A stretch of DNA of 64,000 nt, taken from the NCBI RefSeq assembly GCF_004366075.1, contig NZ_SODU01000001.1, positions 992,001 to 1,056,000 on the forward strand, in the 5' to 3' direction. Shown one piece after another: positions 8,610 to 17,147 of the stretch. The DNA is from Kribbella pratensis. GTDB taxonomy: Bacteria > Actinomycetota > Actinomycetes > Propionibacteriales > Kribbellaceae. How positions within the stretch are numbered: position 1 is the stretch's first letter; every line of letters starts with the position of its first letter. A model generated the notes under the pieces. It was not told where the DNA came from. It did no database searches and saw nothing but the letters and a program-made list of their open reading frames with translations. Both the position numbers and the translations under genes were made by a program.

Positions 8610-9280
8610 ACCGTGAAGCGTACGACCTCGCGCGTGACCGGCTCGGCTGCGGGTGCCGGTGCGGGCACCCACGCCTTGGTCTCTGCGATGGCGTCGAGGA
8701 GCAGGTGGTACAGCCGGTCGTCCGGATCCGGTACGCAGGCCTGCGAGATCCCCTCGACCGCGCAGGAGACCGCGCGGGGCGCCGTACGGCGGGCGAAGTC
8801 CGGGGTCGCGCGACGCGAACGGGCGGTGAAGGACCGCGCCCACTTGGTCGCCGACGGGACCGCCTCCAGCACCGCGAGCGACGCCGGCTCGATGTCGTCA
8901 GGCGCCCGGCCGTCGAGCAGGGCGAGTTGCTTCTCCCCCACCAGCAGGGCGACGGCCAGGATGTACTGGCGCTCCTGCGAGACGACAGGCAGCGCGTGCT
9001 GGATGCAGCGCGCGGTCACCCGCGGTACGACGTGCGGGTCGTCCGGGGTCAGGCCGATCACCGACGGGATCAACGGAGCCAGCCGCGACCGGCCGGAATC
9101 CGTCGTGCAGTCGTTCACGTCACGCGCGACGCCGGCCAGCAGCGGGTGCGTGCAGGACGGGTGGTCCGACCACGGCTCACCGGCCAGGTAGGACGCGAAC
9201 TCCATGAAGCAGGCGCCTTTGCGCGGACTGCGGTGCTTCCCCCGGCTCAGGACCGGCACGGACAGATCAAGATTGTTCAT
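8606..9280 (-). CDS. Conserved actinobacterial hypothetical protein
   Basis: 224 residues, no signal peptide or membrane helix, no motif I can assign. The N-terminal third contains G-A-C-F-M-E-F-A-S-Y-L-A-G-E and D-H-P-S-C-T-H-P-L-L, with several Cys and His that could bind metal, and R-L-A-P-L-I-P-S-V-I-G-L. The C-terminal part is Ala/Arg rich. I recall similar proteins as conserved hypotheticals in streptomycetes and relatives. The ATG at 9280 has a GGAG Shine-Dalgarno seven bases upstream. First gene of the operon with dienelactone hydrolase and peroxidase, which hints at a shared stress or detoxification role. Confidence 0.8.
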   Translation of the reverse strand: MNNLDLSVPVLSRGKHRSPRKGACFMEFASYLAGEPWSDHPSCTHPLLAGVARDVNDCTTDSGRSRLAPLIPSVIGLTPDDPHVVPRVTARCIQHALPVVSQERQYILAVALLVGEKQLALLDGRAPDDIEPASLAVLEAVPSATKWARSFTARSRRATPDFARRTAPRAVSCAVEGISQACVPDPDDRLYHLLLDAIAETKAWVPAPAPAAEPVTREVVRFTV

Positions 9281-9383
9281 GGAACAACTCCAGAAACGCG
9301 GACCTTGAACTCCAGCATGCGCCCATTCGCGCCGCTTTGCCACGGCTGACTGATTTGTGAGCCGTCGCACAGGCGTGGGAACT

Positions 9384-9412
9384 TTGGCGGTTCTGTTACC
9401 GACGGGTAGCAT
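9384..9412 (+). promoter_or_regulatory. Housekeeping-type promoter for fadA-fadB
   Basis: TTGGCG (9384-9389), a 17-base spacer and TAGCAT (9407-9412), a good match to the principal sigma-factor consensus. It lies 36 bases before the fadA start, with the Shine-Dalgarno AGAGGAGGG in between. Confidence 0.65.
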
Positions 9413-9448
9413 CGGGGTAGCTTTCCCGACCCCCAGAGGAGGGCCCTC

Positions 9449-10648
9449 GTGCCCCGTGAGATCCGCGATGTCGTGTTCGTCGACGGCGTTCGCACCCCGT
9501 TCGGCAAGGCCAAGGGCCAGTACGCCGAGACGCGTGCCGACGACCTGGTGATCAAATGCATCCGGGAGCTGCTGCGGCGGAACCCGGGTCTGCCCCCGGA
9601 ACGGGTGGACGAGGTCGCGATCGCGGCCACCACCCAGATCGGCGACCAGGGCCTGACCATCGGCCGGACCGCCGCGCTGCTGGCCGGCCTGCCGAACACC
9701 ACGCCCGGCTACTCGATCGACCGGATGTGCGCCGGCGCGATGACCGCCGTCACCACCACCGCTGCCGGGATCGCCTTCGGCGCGTACGACGTGGTCGTTG
9801 CCGGCGGCGTCGAGCACATGGGGCGGCACCCGATGGGCGAGGGCGTCGACCCGAACCCGCGGATCATCTCCGAGAAACTGGTCGACACCTCGGCCCTGGT
9901 GATGGGGTCGACCGCGGAGAACCTGCACGACCGGTTCCCCTCGATCACCAAGGAGCGCGCCGACGCGTTCGCGGTCGCCTCCCAGGAGCGCGCCGCGAAG
10001 GCCTACGCGAACGATCTGATCCAGCCCGACCTGGTGCCGATCGCCACGCGGTCGGCCGAGCTGGGCTGGGGCTACGCCACCACCGACGAGCCGATGCGCC
10101 CGGGCACCACGATGGAGGACCTGGCCAAGCTGAAGACCCCGTTCCGTCCGCACGGCCGGGTCACGGCAGGCAACTCCGCGGGTATCAACGACGGTGCGAC
10201 CGCCGCGCTGATCACGTCGGCCGAAGCCGCCGAGGAGCTCGGCCTGAAGCCGAAGATGAAGCTGGTGTCCTACGGCTTCGTCGGCGTCGAGCCCGAGGTG
10301 ATGGGTTTCGGGCCGGTGCCCGCGACCGAGAAGGCACTGAAGCTGGCCGGCCTGACCATCGACGACATCCAGGCCTTCGAGGTCAACGAGGCGTTCGCGG
10401 TCCAGGTGCTGGCGTTCCTGGAGCACTACGGCATCGCCGACGACGACCCGCGGGTCAACCCGTACGGCGGCGCGATCGCCTTCGGCCACCCGCTGGCTTC
10501 GTCCGGCGTCCGGCTGATGAACCAGCTGGCCAAGCAGTTCGAGCAGCGCCCCGAGGTCCGCTACGGCCTCACCACCATGTGCGTCGGCCTCGGCATGGGC
10601 GGCACGGTCATCTGGGAGAACCCGAACTGGGAAGGTGCAGCCGCATGA
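9449..10648 (+). CDS. fadA: Acetyl-CoA acyltransferase (thiolase), beta-oxidation
   Basis: 399 residues. Cleaves 3-ketoacyl-CoA with CoA in the last step of fatty-acid beta-oxidation. Catalytic residues are visible: nucleophile Cys in D-R-M-C-A-G-A-M (about residue 94), H in G-H-P-L-A-S-S-G, and the second Cys in C-V-G-L-G-M-G near the end; N-E-A-F-A-V-Q is the usual substrate-loop signature. GTG start at 9449 with a strong AGGAGGG Shine-Dalgarno six bases upstream. Stop overlaps the fadB start (ATGA), the normal arrangement for the trifunctional beta-oxidation complex. Confidence 0.96.
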   Translation: MPREIRDVVFVDGVRTPFGKAKGQYAETRADDLVIKCIRELLRRNPGLPPERVDEVAIAATTQIGDQGLTIGRTAALLAGLPNTTPGYSIDRMCAGAMTAVTTTAAGIAFGAYDVVVAGGVEHMGRHPMGEGVDPNPRIISEKLVDTSALVMGSTAENLHDRFPSITKERADAFAVASQERAAKAYANDLIQPDLVPIATRSAELGWGYATTDEPMRPGTTMEDLAKLKTPFRPHGRVTAGNSAGINDGATAALITSAEAAEELGLKPKMKLVSYGFVGVEPEVMGFGPVPATEKALKLAGLTIDDIQAFEVNEAFAVQVLAFLEHYGIADDDPRVNPYGGAIAFGHPLASSGVRLMNQLAKQFEQRPEVRYGLTTMCVGLGMGGTVIWENPNWEGAAA

Positions 10649-12756
10649 GTCTGCAGGATCTGATCGACAGCGCGTCGGCGCTGTCGACCGACGAGGTTGT
10701 CACGCTCGCCCACTCGCGGGACGTCGTACTGCCGAACAAGGCCGGCACGATGGCGCTCATCACGCTGGACAACGGGCACGACCACACCAAGCCGAACACC
10801 TTCGGTCCCAAGGGCCTCGGCTCGCTGAACGAAGCCATCGACGCGGCACTCGCCCGCGACGAGATCGTCGCGATCGGTGTCACCGGCAAGCCGTTCATCC
10901 TGGCCGCGGGCGCCGACCTGACCGGCGTACCGAAGCTGACCGACCGGGAGCAGGCGCTGGCGCTCGGCAAGATCGGGCACGGTGTCCTGCGGAAACTGGT
11001 CGACGGCGGCAAGCCGTCGTTCGCGTTCGTGAACGGCGTCGCGCTCGGCGGCGGGCTCGAGGTCGCGCTGCATGCCACCTACCGGACCGTGTCGGTGGCC
11101 GCGGGCATGCTGTCGACGCCGGAGGTCTTCCTCGGCCTGATCCCGGGCTGGGGCGGCAACTTCCTGCTGCCGAACCTGATCGGCGCGGACAACGCGGTGA
11201 AGGTCGTTGTCGAGAACGCCCTCAACCAGAACAAGATGCTCAGCGGGCCCGAGGCGGTGAAGCTGGGCATCGGCGACGTACTGCTGGAGTCGGCGGACTT
11301 CCTCGAGCAGTCGCTGATCTGGGCGTCGAAGGTCCTCACGGGCGAGGTCACGGTCCAGCGGGCGGAGATCGACCGCGGCGACGCGTGGGACGCGGCTGTT
11401 GCCCGGGGCAAGAGTTTCGCCGACGTCAAGGTGAGCGGAGCGGCGCCGGCGCCGTACCGGGCGCTGGACCTGATCGCGGCCGCTCGCGACAACGACCGGG
11501 ACCGTGGGTTCGCGGCCGAGGACGAGGCGCTCGCCGACCTGATCATGAGCGAGGAGCTGCGCAGCGGCCTCTACGCCTTCGACCTGGTGAACAAGCGGGC
11601 CAAGCGCCCGGCCGGCGCGCCGGACAAGTCGCTGGCGCGGCCGGTCTCGAAGGTCGGTGTCGTCGGTGCGGGTCTGATGGCGGGTCAGCTGGCGCTGCTG
11701 TTCGCGCGGCGGCTCGAGGTTCCCGTCGTACTGACGGACCTCGACCAGGAGCGCGTGGACCGCGGCGTCGGGTATGTGCACGGTGAGATCGACAAGCTGC
11801 TCGGCAAGGGCAGGATCCGTGCGGACAAGGCGAACCAGCTGAAGGCGCTCGTCACCGGCTCGGTGGACATGGGCGCGTTCGCGGACGCCGACTTCGTGAT
11901 CGAGGCCGTGTTCGAGGAGCTGCAGCTGAAGAAGACGATCTTCGCCGACCTGGAGAAGATCGTCCGGCCGGACGCGATCCTGGCGACCAACACGTCGTCG
12001 TTGTCGGTGACGGAGATGGCCGCGGACCTGGAGCACCCGGAGCGGGTCGTCGGGTTCCACTTCTTCAACCCGGTCGCGGTGCTGCCGCTGCTGGAGATCA
12101 TCCGCGCGGACCGTACCGACGACGCGTCGCTCGCTACGGCGTTCGCGGTCGGCAAGACGCTCAAGAAGTCCTGCGTGCTCGTGAAGGACGCGCCGGCGTT
12201 CGTGGTCAACCGGCTGCTGACCCGCTTCCTCGGCGAGGTCAGCGCGGCGGTGGACGAAGGTACGCCGATCCTCGAGGCGGACAAGGCACTGTCGGCGCTC
12301 GGTCTGCCGATGCCGCCGTTCGTCCTGCTGCAGCTGGTCGGGCTGCCGGTCGCGCTGCACGTCGCGGAGACGATGAACCGGGCGTACCCGGAGCGGTTCG
12401 CGGTGTCGGAGAACCTGGCGAAGGTCGTCGCGGCGGGCAAGAGCTCGTTCTACATCTGGCCGGAGGGCAAGCCTGTCGTGGACCCGGAGGTCGAGGCGCT
12501 GGTGACGGTCGGCGACAAGCCGTCCACCGCCGACGAGCTGCGCACCCGGGTACTGACCGCGCTCTCCGAGGAGATCCGGATCATGCTCGACGAGGGCGTG
12601 GTCGCGGAGGCCCAGGACATCGACCTGTGCCTGCTTCTGGGCGCCGGCTGGCCGTTCCACCTCGGCGGCATCACGCCCTACCTGGACCGCTCCGGCATCG
12701 CGGAGAAGGTCAACGGGAGTCGCTTCCTGCCGAAGGGTGTGGCGAGTCTCGCCTGA
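10645..12756 (+). CDS. fadB: Multifunctional enoyl-CoA hydratase / 3-hydroxyacyl-CoA dehydrogenase
   Basis: 703 residues. The N-terminal crotonase domain (about 1-300) has F-I-L-A-A-G-A-D-L-T-G and A-L-G-G-G-L-E-V-A-L-H for the oxyanion hole and catalytic Glu region. The C-terminal half is the NAD-dependent hydroxyacyl-CoA dehydrogenase: V-G-V-V-G-A-G-L-M-A-G-Q binds NAD, A-T-N-T-S-S-L and G-F-H-F-F-N-P-V carry the catalytic His, followed by two helical domains. It hydrates enoyl-CoA and oxidises the product, feeding FadA. Starts with ATG at 10645 overlapping the fadA stop. A longer open frame upstream is an artefact of high GC. Followed by a bidirectional hairpin. Confidence 0.96.
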   Translation: MSLQDLIDSASALSTDEVVTLAHSRDVVLPNKAGTMALITLDNGHDHTKPNTFGPKGLGSLNEAIDAALARDEIVAIGVTGKPFILAAGADLTGVPKLTDREQALALGKIGHGVLRKLVDGGKPSFAFVNGVALGGGLEVALHATYRTVSVAAGMLSTPEVFLGLIPGWGGNFLLPNLIGADNAVKVVVENALNQNKMLSGPEAVKLGIGDVLLESADFLEQSLIWASKVLTGEVTVQRAEIDRGDAWDAAVARGKSFADVKVSGAAPAPYRALDLIAAARDNDRDRGFAAEDEALADLIMSEELRSGLYAFDLVNKRAKRPAGAPDKSLARPVSKVGVVGAGLMAGQLALLFARRLEVPVVLTDLDQERVDRGVGYVHGEIDKLLGKGRIRADKANQLKALVTGSVDMGAFADADFVIEAVFEELQLKKTIFADLEKIVRPDAILATNTSSLSVTEMAADLEHPERVVGFHFFNPVAVLPLLEIIRADRTDDASLATAFAVGKTLKKSCVLVKDAPAFVVNRLLTRFLGEVSAAVDEGTPILEADKALSALGLPMPPFVLLQLVGLPVALHVAETMNRAYPERFAVSENLAKVVAAGKSSFYIWPEGKPVVDPEVEALVTVGDKPSTADELRTRVLTALSEEIRIMLDEGVVAEAQDIDLCLLLGAGWPFHLGGITPYLDRSGIAEKVNGSRFLPKGVASLA

Positions 12757-12763
12757 CAGACCG

Positions 12764-12805
12764 CTGGGGGGCGGTACGGAGCCGGAAGCCCGCTCCGTCC
12801 CCCAG
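12764..12805. terminator. Bidirectional terminator hairpin between convergent genes
   Basis: CTGGGGG (12764-12770) pairs with CCCCCAG (12799-12805), and ACGGAGC (12776-12782) with GCTCCGT (12792-12798); a GCGGT bulge lies on the left arm. It fills the 54-base gap between the ends of fadB and the convergent metallopeptidase gene. No T tract is present, as is common in actinobacteria. Confidence 0.65.
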
Positions 12806-12810
12806 CACCT

Positions 12811-14112
12811 TCAGCCCTTGAACTTCTTCGCTGCGGCGACGAGTTGGGCCGCGGTCAGGCCGGTGTCCTTGGTCAGGACCGCTTCGCCGTGCTGCGAGAG
12901 GTCGACGTACAGGGTGGCGAGTTTCTTCTCGCCGAGCTTGTCGGCCAGGTACTCGACGATCCACCAGCTGGTTCCGTAGGCCCGGTCGGCGTCGTCGGCG
13001 AAGACCTTCTCGTTGGGCAGCGCTGTCAGCTTCGACAGGTACTTCGCTCGGACTCGCTTGCGGTACGGGTCGACGGACCAGTGCGGATCGTCCTCGATCG
13101 AGCGGCAGCGGACGTATTCGGCGAGACCTTCGACGGCCCAGATCGGCGCGTTGACGCCCAGCGTCGACGTCGCCACATGGGTCATCTCGTGGACGAGGAG
13201 GTCCTTGTCGAGCTTCTTGCGAAGTGCGGGGTTCACGACGATCCGGCTGCCGATCGGGCGCCCGATCGGCTTCCCCAGCTGCTCCCCCTCGAACAGCGTC
13301 ACGGCCTTCGCCGCGATCGTCCAGCCGCCGCCGCTGCCGGCCGTCCAGAGCGTCGACATCACCCCCGGCAGCGGCATCGCCACGACCAGCACCGCCCCGT
13401 TCCACGGCCGCTTCCAGTGCTTGCGGACCGACGTCACGGCGTTGTCCGCGACCTTCGCGACCTTCGTGCCGAGACTCGCCTCGCGCTTGTCGACGACCAC
13501 CACCACCTTGCCCCGCCGGACCAGCTGGACCTCGTCGAAGTCCCACGGCTGGCGATGGCCGGCCTCCGTCAGCAGCTCGTCGATCGCGGTGTCGTCGACG
13601 AGCACCCAGGCCCCGGCCCGCGGCACGAAGGTGTACCCGAGGTCGGTCTGCACGGCCCGCGGATCCAGCCCCGCAATCTGGTACCGCATCATCACCCGCG
13701 TCGAGAACGCCCGCGTCCCGAACTTCTCGACCAGGGCCGGCGCCCCGTCGAACCCGTCGGCGGTGAAGTACCGCAGCGTGCTGAACCCGAACTTCCGCAG
13801 GTTCGTGAACAGCGTCCGCTGCCGCGCGACCAGCTCGGTCTGCTTCGGGTCGACCGGGGCCAGGAACGCCTTCAGATCGCCCTTGAGCACGGCGGCCGAT
13901 CGTCGGGCCAGGATCACGTCCAGCGCCTTCTTGCGGGCGGCCTTCTGCGAAGCGGTGAGCTGTCCAGGCGGCGTACTGGGCGATGCCCGCACGGCGAGCA
14001 CGGTGGTCCCGGACGCAGCGTCACCGTGCCAGGCCCTGACAGCGACAACCGCGCCGGACGCGACCAGCGCCAGCGCGGCAACGCCTGCGAACAGGCGTTT
14101 CGGGTGGTTCAT
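12811..14112 (-). CDS. Membrane-anchored HExxH metallopeptidase, paralogue 1
   Basis: 433 residues. A short basic start and hydrophobic segment (about residues 6-27) act as signal anchor; the rest should be outside the membrane. The C-terminal half is a gluzincin of the peptidase MA type: H-E-M-T-H at 308-312 and a glutamate at 328 (E-G-L-A-E-Y), the presumed third zinc ligand. The N-terminal half (I-L-A-R-R-S-A-A-V-L, L-F-T-N-L-R-K-F-G-F) is shared with two paralogues at 15726-17081 and 17148-18482. ATG at 14112 is preceded by GAGGGGG. Substrate unknown. It is separated from the transporter upstream by a strong hairpin. Confidence 0.85.
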   Translation of the reverse strand: MNHPKRLFAGVAALALVASGAVVAVRAWHGDAASGTTVLAVRASPSTPPGQLTASQKAARKKALDVILARRSAAVLKGDLKAFLAPVDPKQTELVARQRTLFTNLRKFGFSTLRYFTADGFDGAPALVEKFGTRAFSTRVMMRYQIAGLDPRAVQTDLGYTFVPRAGAWVLVDDTAIDELLTEAGHRQPWDFDEVQLVRRGKVVVVVDKREASLGTKVAKVADNAVTSVRKHWKRPWNGAVLVVAMPLPGVMSTLWTAGSGGGWTIAAKAVTLFEGEQLGKPIGRPIGSRIVVNPALRKKLDKDLLVHEMTHVATSTLGVNAPIWAVEGLAEYVRCRSIEDDPHWSVDPYRKRVRAKYLSKLTALPNEKVFADDADRAYGTSWWIVEYLADKLGEKKLATLYVDLSQHGEAVLTKDTGLTAAQLVAAAKKFKG

Positions 14113-14125
14113 CGGTGTCCCCCTC

Positions 14126-14161
14126 GGACGGTCGGCTGATCCTAACCGCAGCCGACCGTCC
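14126..14161 (-). terminator. 13-base-pair perfect hairpin after the APC transporter
   Basis: GGACGGTCGGCTG pairs perfectly with CAGCCGACCGTCC around a ten-base loop. It begins 12 bases beyond the transporter stop and 13 bases before the next start codon, so it could terminate or attenuate transcription into paralogue 1. On the minus strand its loop contains TAGGAT, a good -10 hexamer, so it may also overlap a promoter. Confidence 0.6.
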
Positions 14162-14173
14162 CCGGGGACCGGA

Positions 14174-15655
14174 TCAGGCCTTCTGGACCTCGCCGGTGCG
14201 CTCCTCCAGCCCGACGCGGCTCCGCCGGTAGCCGTACACGGCGTAGAGGACGAAGCCGAGCACCATCCAGATCGCGAACCGCAGCCAGGTCTCCAGCGAC
14301 AGGTTCAGCATCAGGTACAGGCAGATCAGCGCCGCCAGGATCGGGATCACCGGGTTGCCCGGCACCCGGAACGAGCGCTGGATGTCGGGACGGCTCCGGC
14401 GCAGCAGCGGCACCGCGATCGACACCAGGGTGAACGCGGCCAGCGTGCCGATGTTCACCATCTCCTCGAGCTTGCCGATCGGGGTCACCCCAGCCACGAT
14501 CGCGACGAGCACGCCGATGCCGATCGTCAGGCGGTACGGCGTACCCCACTTCGGGTGCGTCTTGCCGAGCTCCCGCGGCATCAGGTGGTCGCGGCTCATC
14601 GCGAACACGACGCGCGCGGCGCCGATCATCAGGGTCAGTACGACGGTGGTCAGACCGGCGACCGCACCCGCGGAGATCAACGTCGCGAATCCACCGCGGC
14701 CGACGGACCGGAACGCTTCCGCGAGCGCGGCCTCACCGCTGATGTCGGAGTACTTCACCATGCCGGTGATGACGATGCAGACCAGCACGTAGAGGACGGT
14801 GCAGATGGCCAGCGAGCCGATGATGCCGCGCGGCAGGTCGCGCTGCGGGTTCTTCGCTTCCTCGGCCGTGGTCGCGACCACGTCGAACCCGATGAACGCG
14901 AAGAACACCAGCGACGCGCCGGACACCAGCCCCATCACGCCGAACGTCGACGGCGTGAACCCGAACAGCGCCTGGAACAACGGCGTCGTGATGGTGACTC
15001 CCGCATCAGGGGTCTCGACACTCGGCGGGATGAACGGCGTCAGGTTCGAGCCCTTGATGTAGAACAGGCCGGCGACGATCACGAACAGCACCACGAAAAG
15101 CTTGATCGCGACGAGCACCAGGTTGACCCGCAGGGACTCCTTGATGCCGATCGTCGCGAGGGTAGCGAGCACCAGGACGAGCAGCATCGCCAGCACGTTG
15201 ACGTTGCTGTCCGGTCCGATCGACGACGGCCAGCCCAACCCGATCTGGTCGAGGAACAAGGCGGCGTACGTCGACCAGCCCTGGGCCACGACGCTTGCCC
15301 CGAGCATCAACTCGAGCAGCAGGTCCCAGCCGATGATCCAGGCGAAGATCTCACCGAGCGCGAAGTACGAGAACGTGTACGCCGAACCCGACACCGGCAC
15401 GGTGGACGAGAACTCGGCGTAGCACAGTGCGGCCAGCGCGCAGCAGACGGCGGCCAGCACGAAGGACAGTGCGATCCCCGGACCGGCGTACAGCTTGGCG
15501 GCGCGGCCGGTGAGGGTGAAGATCCCGGCACCGATGATGACGCCGATGCCGAAGACGGTCAGATCGACCGCGGTGAGGCGTTTCTTCAGCTGGTACTCCG
15601 GCTCGTCGGTGTCGGCGATCGACTGCTCGATCGTCTTCTTCCGCACAAGACTCAT
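14174..15655 (-). CDS. APC-superfamily amino-acid permease (cationic amino-acid transporter type)
   Basis: 493 residues with about twelve membrane helices. The first helix carries the substrate-backbone motif G-I-G-V-I-I-G-A-G-I-F, and the sequence resembles the CAT/YfnA group of amino-acid:proton transporters throughout (F-I-G-F-D-V-V-A-T-T-A-E-E and P-R-G-I-I-G-S). ATG at 15655 has a GAGGAGG Shine-Dalgarno. It lies between two metallopeptidase paralogues in the same direction, so it may import amino acids released by them; that link is inference. A TTGACC-17-CAACCT promoter is visible just upstream. Confidence 0.92.
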   Translation of the reverse strand: MSLVRKKTIEQSIADTDEPEYQLKKRLTAVDLTVFGIGVIIGAGIFTLTGRAAKLYAGPGIALSFVLAAVCCALAALCYAEFSSTVPVSGSAYTFSYFALGEIFAWIIGWDLLLELMLGASVVAQGWSTYAALFLDQIGLGWPSSIGPDSNVNVLAMLLVLVLATLATIGIKESLRVNLVLVAIKLFVVLFVIVAGLFYIKGSNLTPFIPPSVETPDAGVTITTPLFQALFGFTPSTFGVMGLVSGASLVFFAFIGFDVVATTAEEAKNPQRDLPRGIIGSLAICTVLYVLVCIVITGMVKYSDISGEAALAEAFRSVGRGGFATLISAGAVAGLTTVVLTLMIGAARVVFAMSRDHLMPRELGKTHPKWGTPYRLTIGIGVLVAIVAGVTPIGKLEEMVNIGTLAAFTLVSIAVPLLRRSRPDIQRSFRVPGNPVIPILAALICLYLMLNLSLETWLRFAIWMVLGFVLYAVYGYRRSRVGLEERTGEVQKA

Positions 15656-15688
15656 CTGCGCCTCCTCAAGGTGGACGGAACCTCTTCG

Positions 15689-15717
15689 AGGTTGCTCCTC
15701 TGACAGCGCGAGGTCAA
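15689..15717 (-). promoter_or_regulatory. Promoter for the APC transporter
   Basis: On the minus strand TTGACC (15717-15712), a 17-base spacer and CAACCT (15694-15689), 33 bases before the start codon. The -35 box is strong and the -10 is partial. A short perfect hairpin AACCTC-TTC-GAGGTT overlaps the -10. Confidence 0.5.
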
Positions 15718-15725
15718 ACCGGCAC

Positions 15726-17081
15726 TCAGCGTTGTGGCCGGTATGTTGTCAGTGACGTCCAGAGGGTCGCTTCGGTGAGCCCGGTGCGACTCAGCAGGAT
15801 GCGATCGCGGGACGCCTGATCGGTGCCGTTGCGCGCCATGTCCTCGTACAGCTCCTCGACCTTGCCGAGCCCGATCCGCTGCACGAGAAAGCGCACCGCC
15901 AGCCAGCTGACGCCGTACACGTCGGCGGAGTTCTGGTAGAAGCCCGCGTCGCTCGGCAGCGCGCTCAGCTGCGGTACGGCGTCGTCGATGACCTCCTGCT
16001 CCCACTTGCCGACCTCGCCCGGTCCGCTGACGGCCTCGATCCCGCGCCAGGACACGTACTCCGCGGCGCCTTCGGCCAGCCACAACGGTTCGTACCCGCC
16101 GAGGTCCGCGGTCGCGACGTGGGTGATCTCGTGCGACAGCAGGATCTCGTCGACGCGGTCGCGCTCGTTCGGGTTGATCACGACGTACCCGCCGGCGACC
16201 GTACCGTCGGCGGTGTCCTGACCGGGCAGCGAGGAGAACGTCGTACCGGTGCTCGCCGCGGACTCGATGTCCTCGTCGGCGAACCTGGCGTCGCGGACCT
16301 CGGTCTCGTCGAGCGCGATCACGAACACCGAGCCGGTCCAGTGCAGCGGCCAGTACGTCGCGACCTCGTGCAGCCCCTCGGCCGCTTCGGTGGCGATCGC
16401 CCGGCCGCGGCTCGTGTCGCCCTTCTCCACGACGACGAGGACCCGTGGACCGCGCTGCACCTCGATCCGGCCGAGGTCCCAGGCCTCGCGGTGCGCGCCC
16501 GGCCCGAGGTCGTTGTCCAGTTCGTCGTCGGCGGTGAGCAGCCAGTGGCCGCCGCGGGCGACGAACGTGTAGCCGAGCTCGGTCGTCACCGGCGTGAAGT
16601 CGACCTTCGGGATCTGGTACCGCATCAGGATCCGGACCAGGTACGTCGTACTGCCGTGGGCCTTGAGGACGGCCGGGTTGAAGCGCTCCTCGGCCTGGCT
16701 GTAGCCGAGCTCGGTGAAGCCGATCTCGACCAGGTTCGCGAACAGGATCTTCTGCGCGGCGCGGAGTTTCTTGTTCGCCGGATCGACGTCGGCCAGGAAC
16801 AGCGCCTCGTTGCCGGTCTGCACGGCCTGGGCGCGGCGGATCAGGATGGTGTCGATCGCGACCCGCCGGGCGGCGACCGTGGCGGCGATCCGGGACGGCT
16901 TGGTGGCCTTCGGCGGCGCCGGTGTCGCGGTCTGCGTGGCGGCGGCGCGCTCGTGGGCGTCCTGCTCTCGTTGTTCAACGGTGTAGACGACGCCGCCCGA
17001 CACCAGGGCAACCGCCAGCACCAGGCCGAGCCAGCGGCGGGGCCCAGCAGGCAGCCCTTCATTGGGCGTCGTCGCACTCAC
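15726..17081 (-). CDS. Membrane-anchored HExxH metallopeptidase, paralogue 2
   Basis: 451 residues. One N-terminal hydrophobic segment (W-L-G-L-V-L-A-V-A-L-V-S-G-G-V-V) after a short Arg-bearing start anchors it; a threonine/alanine/proline-rich linker follows. Zinc site H-E-I-T-H at 317-321 and Glu at 337 (L-A-E-G-A-A-E-Y), the same 15-residue spacing as in the two paralogues. The N-terminal domain again shows I-L-I-R-R-A-Q-A-V and I-L-F-A-N-L-V-E-I-G-F. GTG at 17081 is preceded by GGAGGAGAA. The duplication with its neighbours is obvious by eye, though divergence is substantial. Substrate and processing role unknown. Confidence 0.85.
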   Translation of the reverse strand: MSATTPNEGLPAGPRRWLGLVLAVALVSGGVVYTVEQREQDAHERAAATQTATPAPPKATKPSRIAATVAARRVAIDTILIRRAQAVQTGNEALFLADVDPANKKLRAAQKILFANLVEIGFTELGYSQAEERFNPAVLKAHGSTTYLVRILMRYQIPKVDFTPVTTELGYTFVARGGHWLLTADDELDNDLGPGAHREAWDLGRIEVQRGPRVLVVVEKGDTSRGRAIATEAAEGLHEVATYWPLHWTGSVFVIALDETEVRDARFADEDIESAASTGTTFSSLPGQDTADGTVAGGYVVINPNERDRVDEILLSHEITHVATADLGGYEPLWLAEGAAEYVSWRGIEAVSGPGEVGKWEQEVIDDAVPQLSALPSDAGFYQNSADVYGVSWLAVRFLVQRIGLGKVEELYEDMARNGTDQASRDRILLSRTGLTEATLWTSLTTYRPQR

Positions 17082-17147
17082 TTCGGGTCGTTCTCCTCCG
17101 AGTACCCGATCGTTGCAGCCGGGCTACCCTACTCGACGCTCGCCGCT

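Noticed and set aside
9556..10644. Upstream extension of the fadB frame through fadA
   Set aside because: The extension is fadA in another frame; fadB starts at 10645 with ATGA overlap.
13013..15703. 896-codon open frame on the plus strand
   Set aside because: Antisense to the permease and paralogue 1; no motif, composition of a GC shadow.
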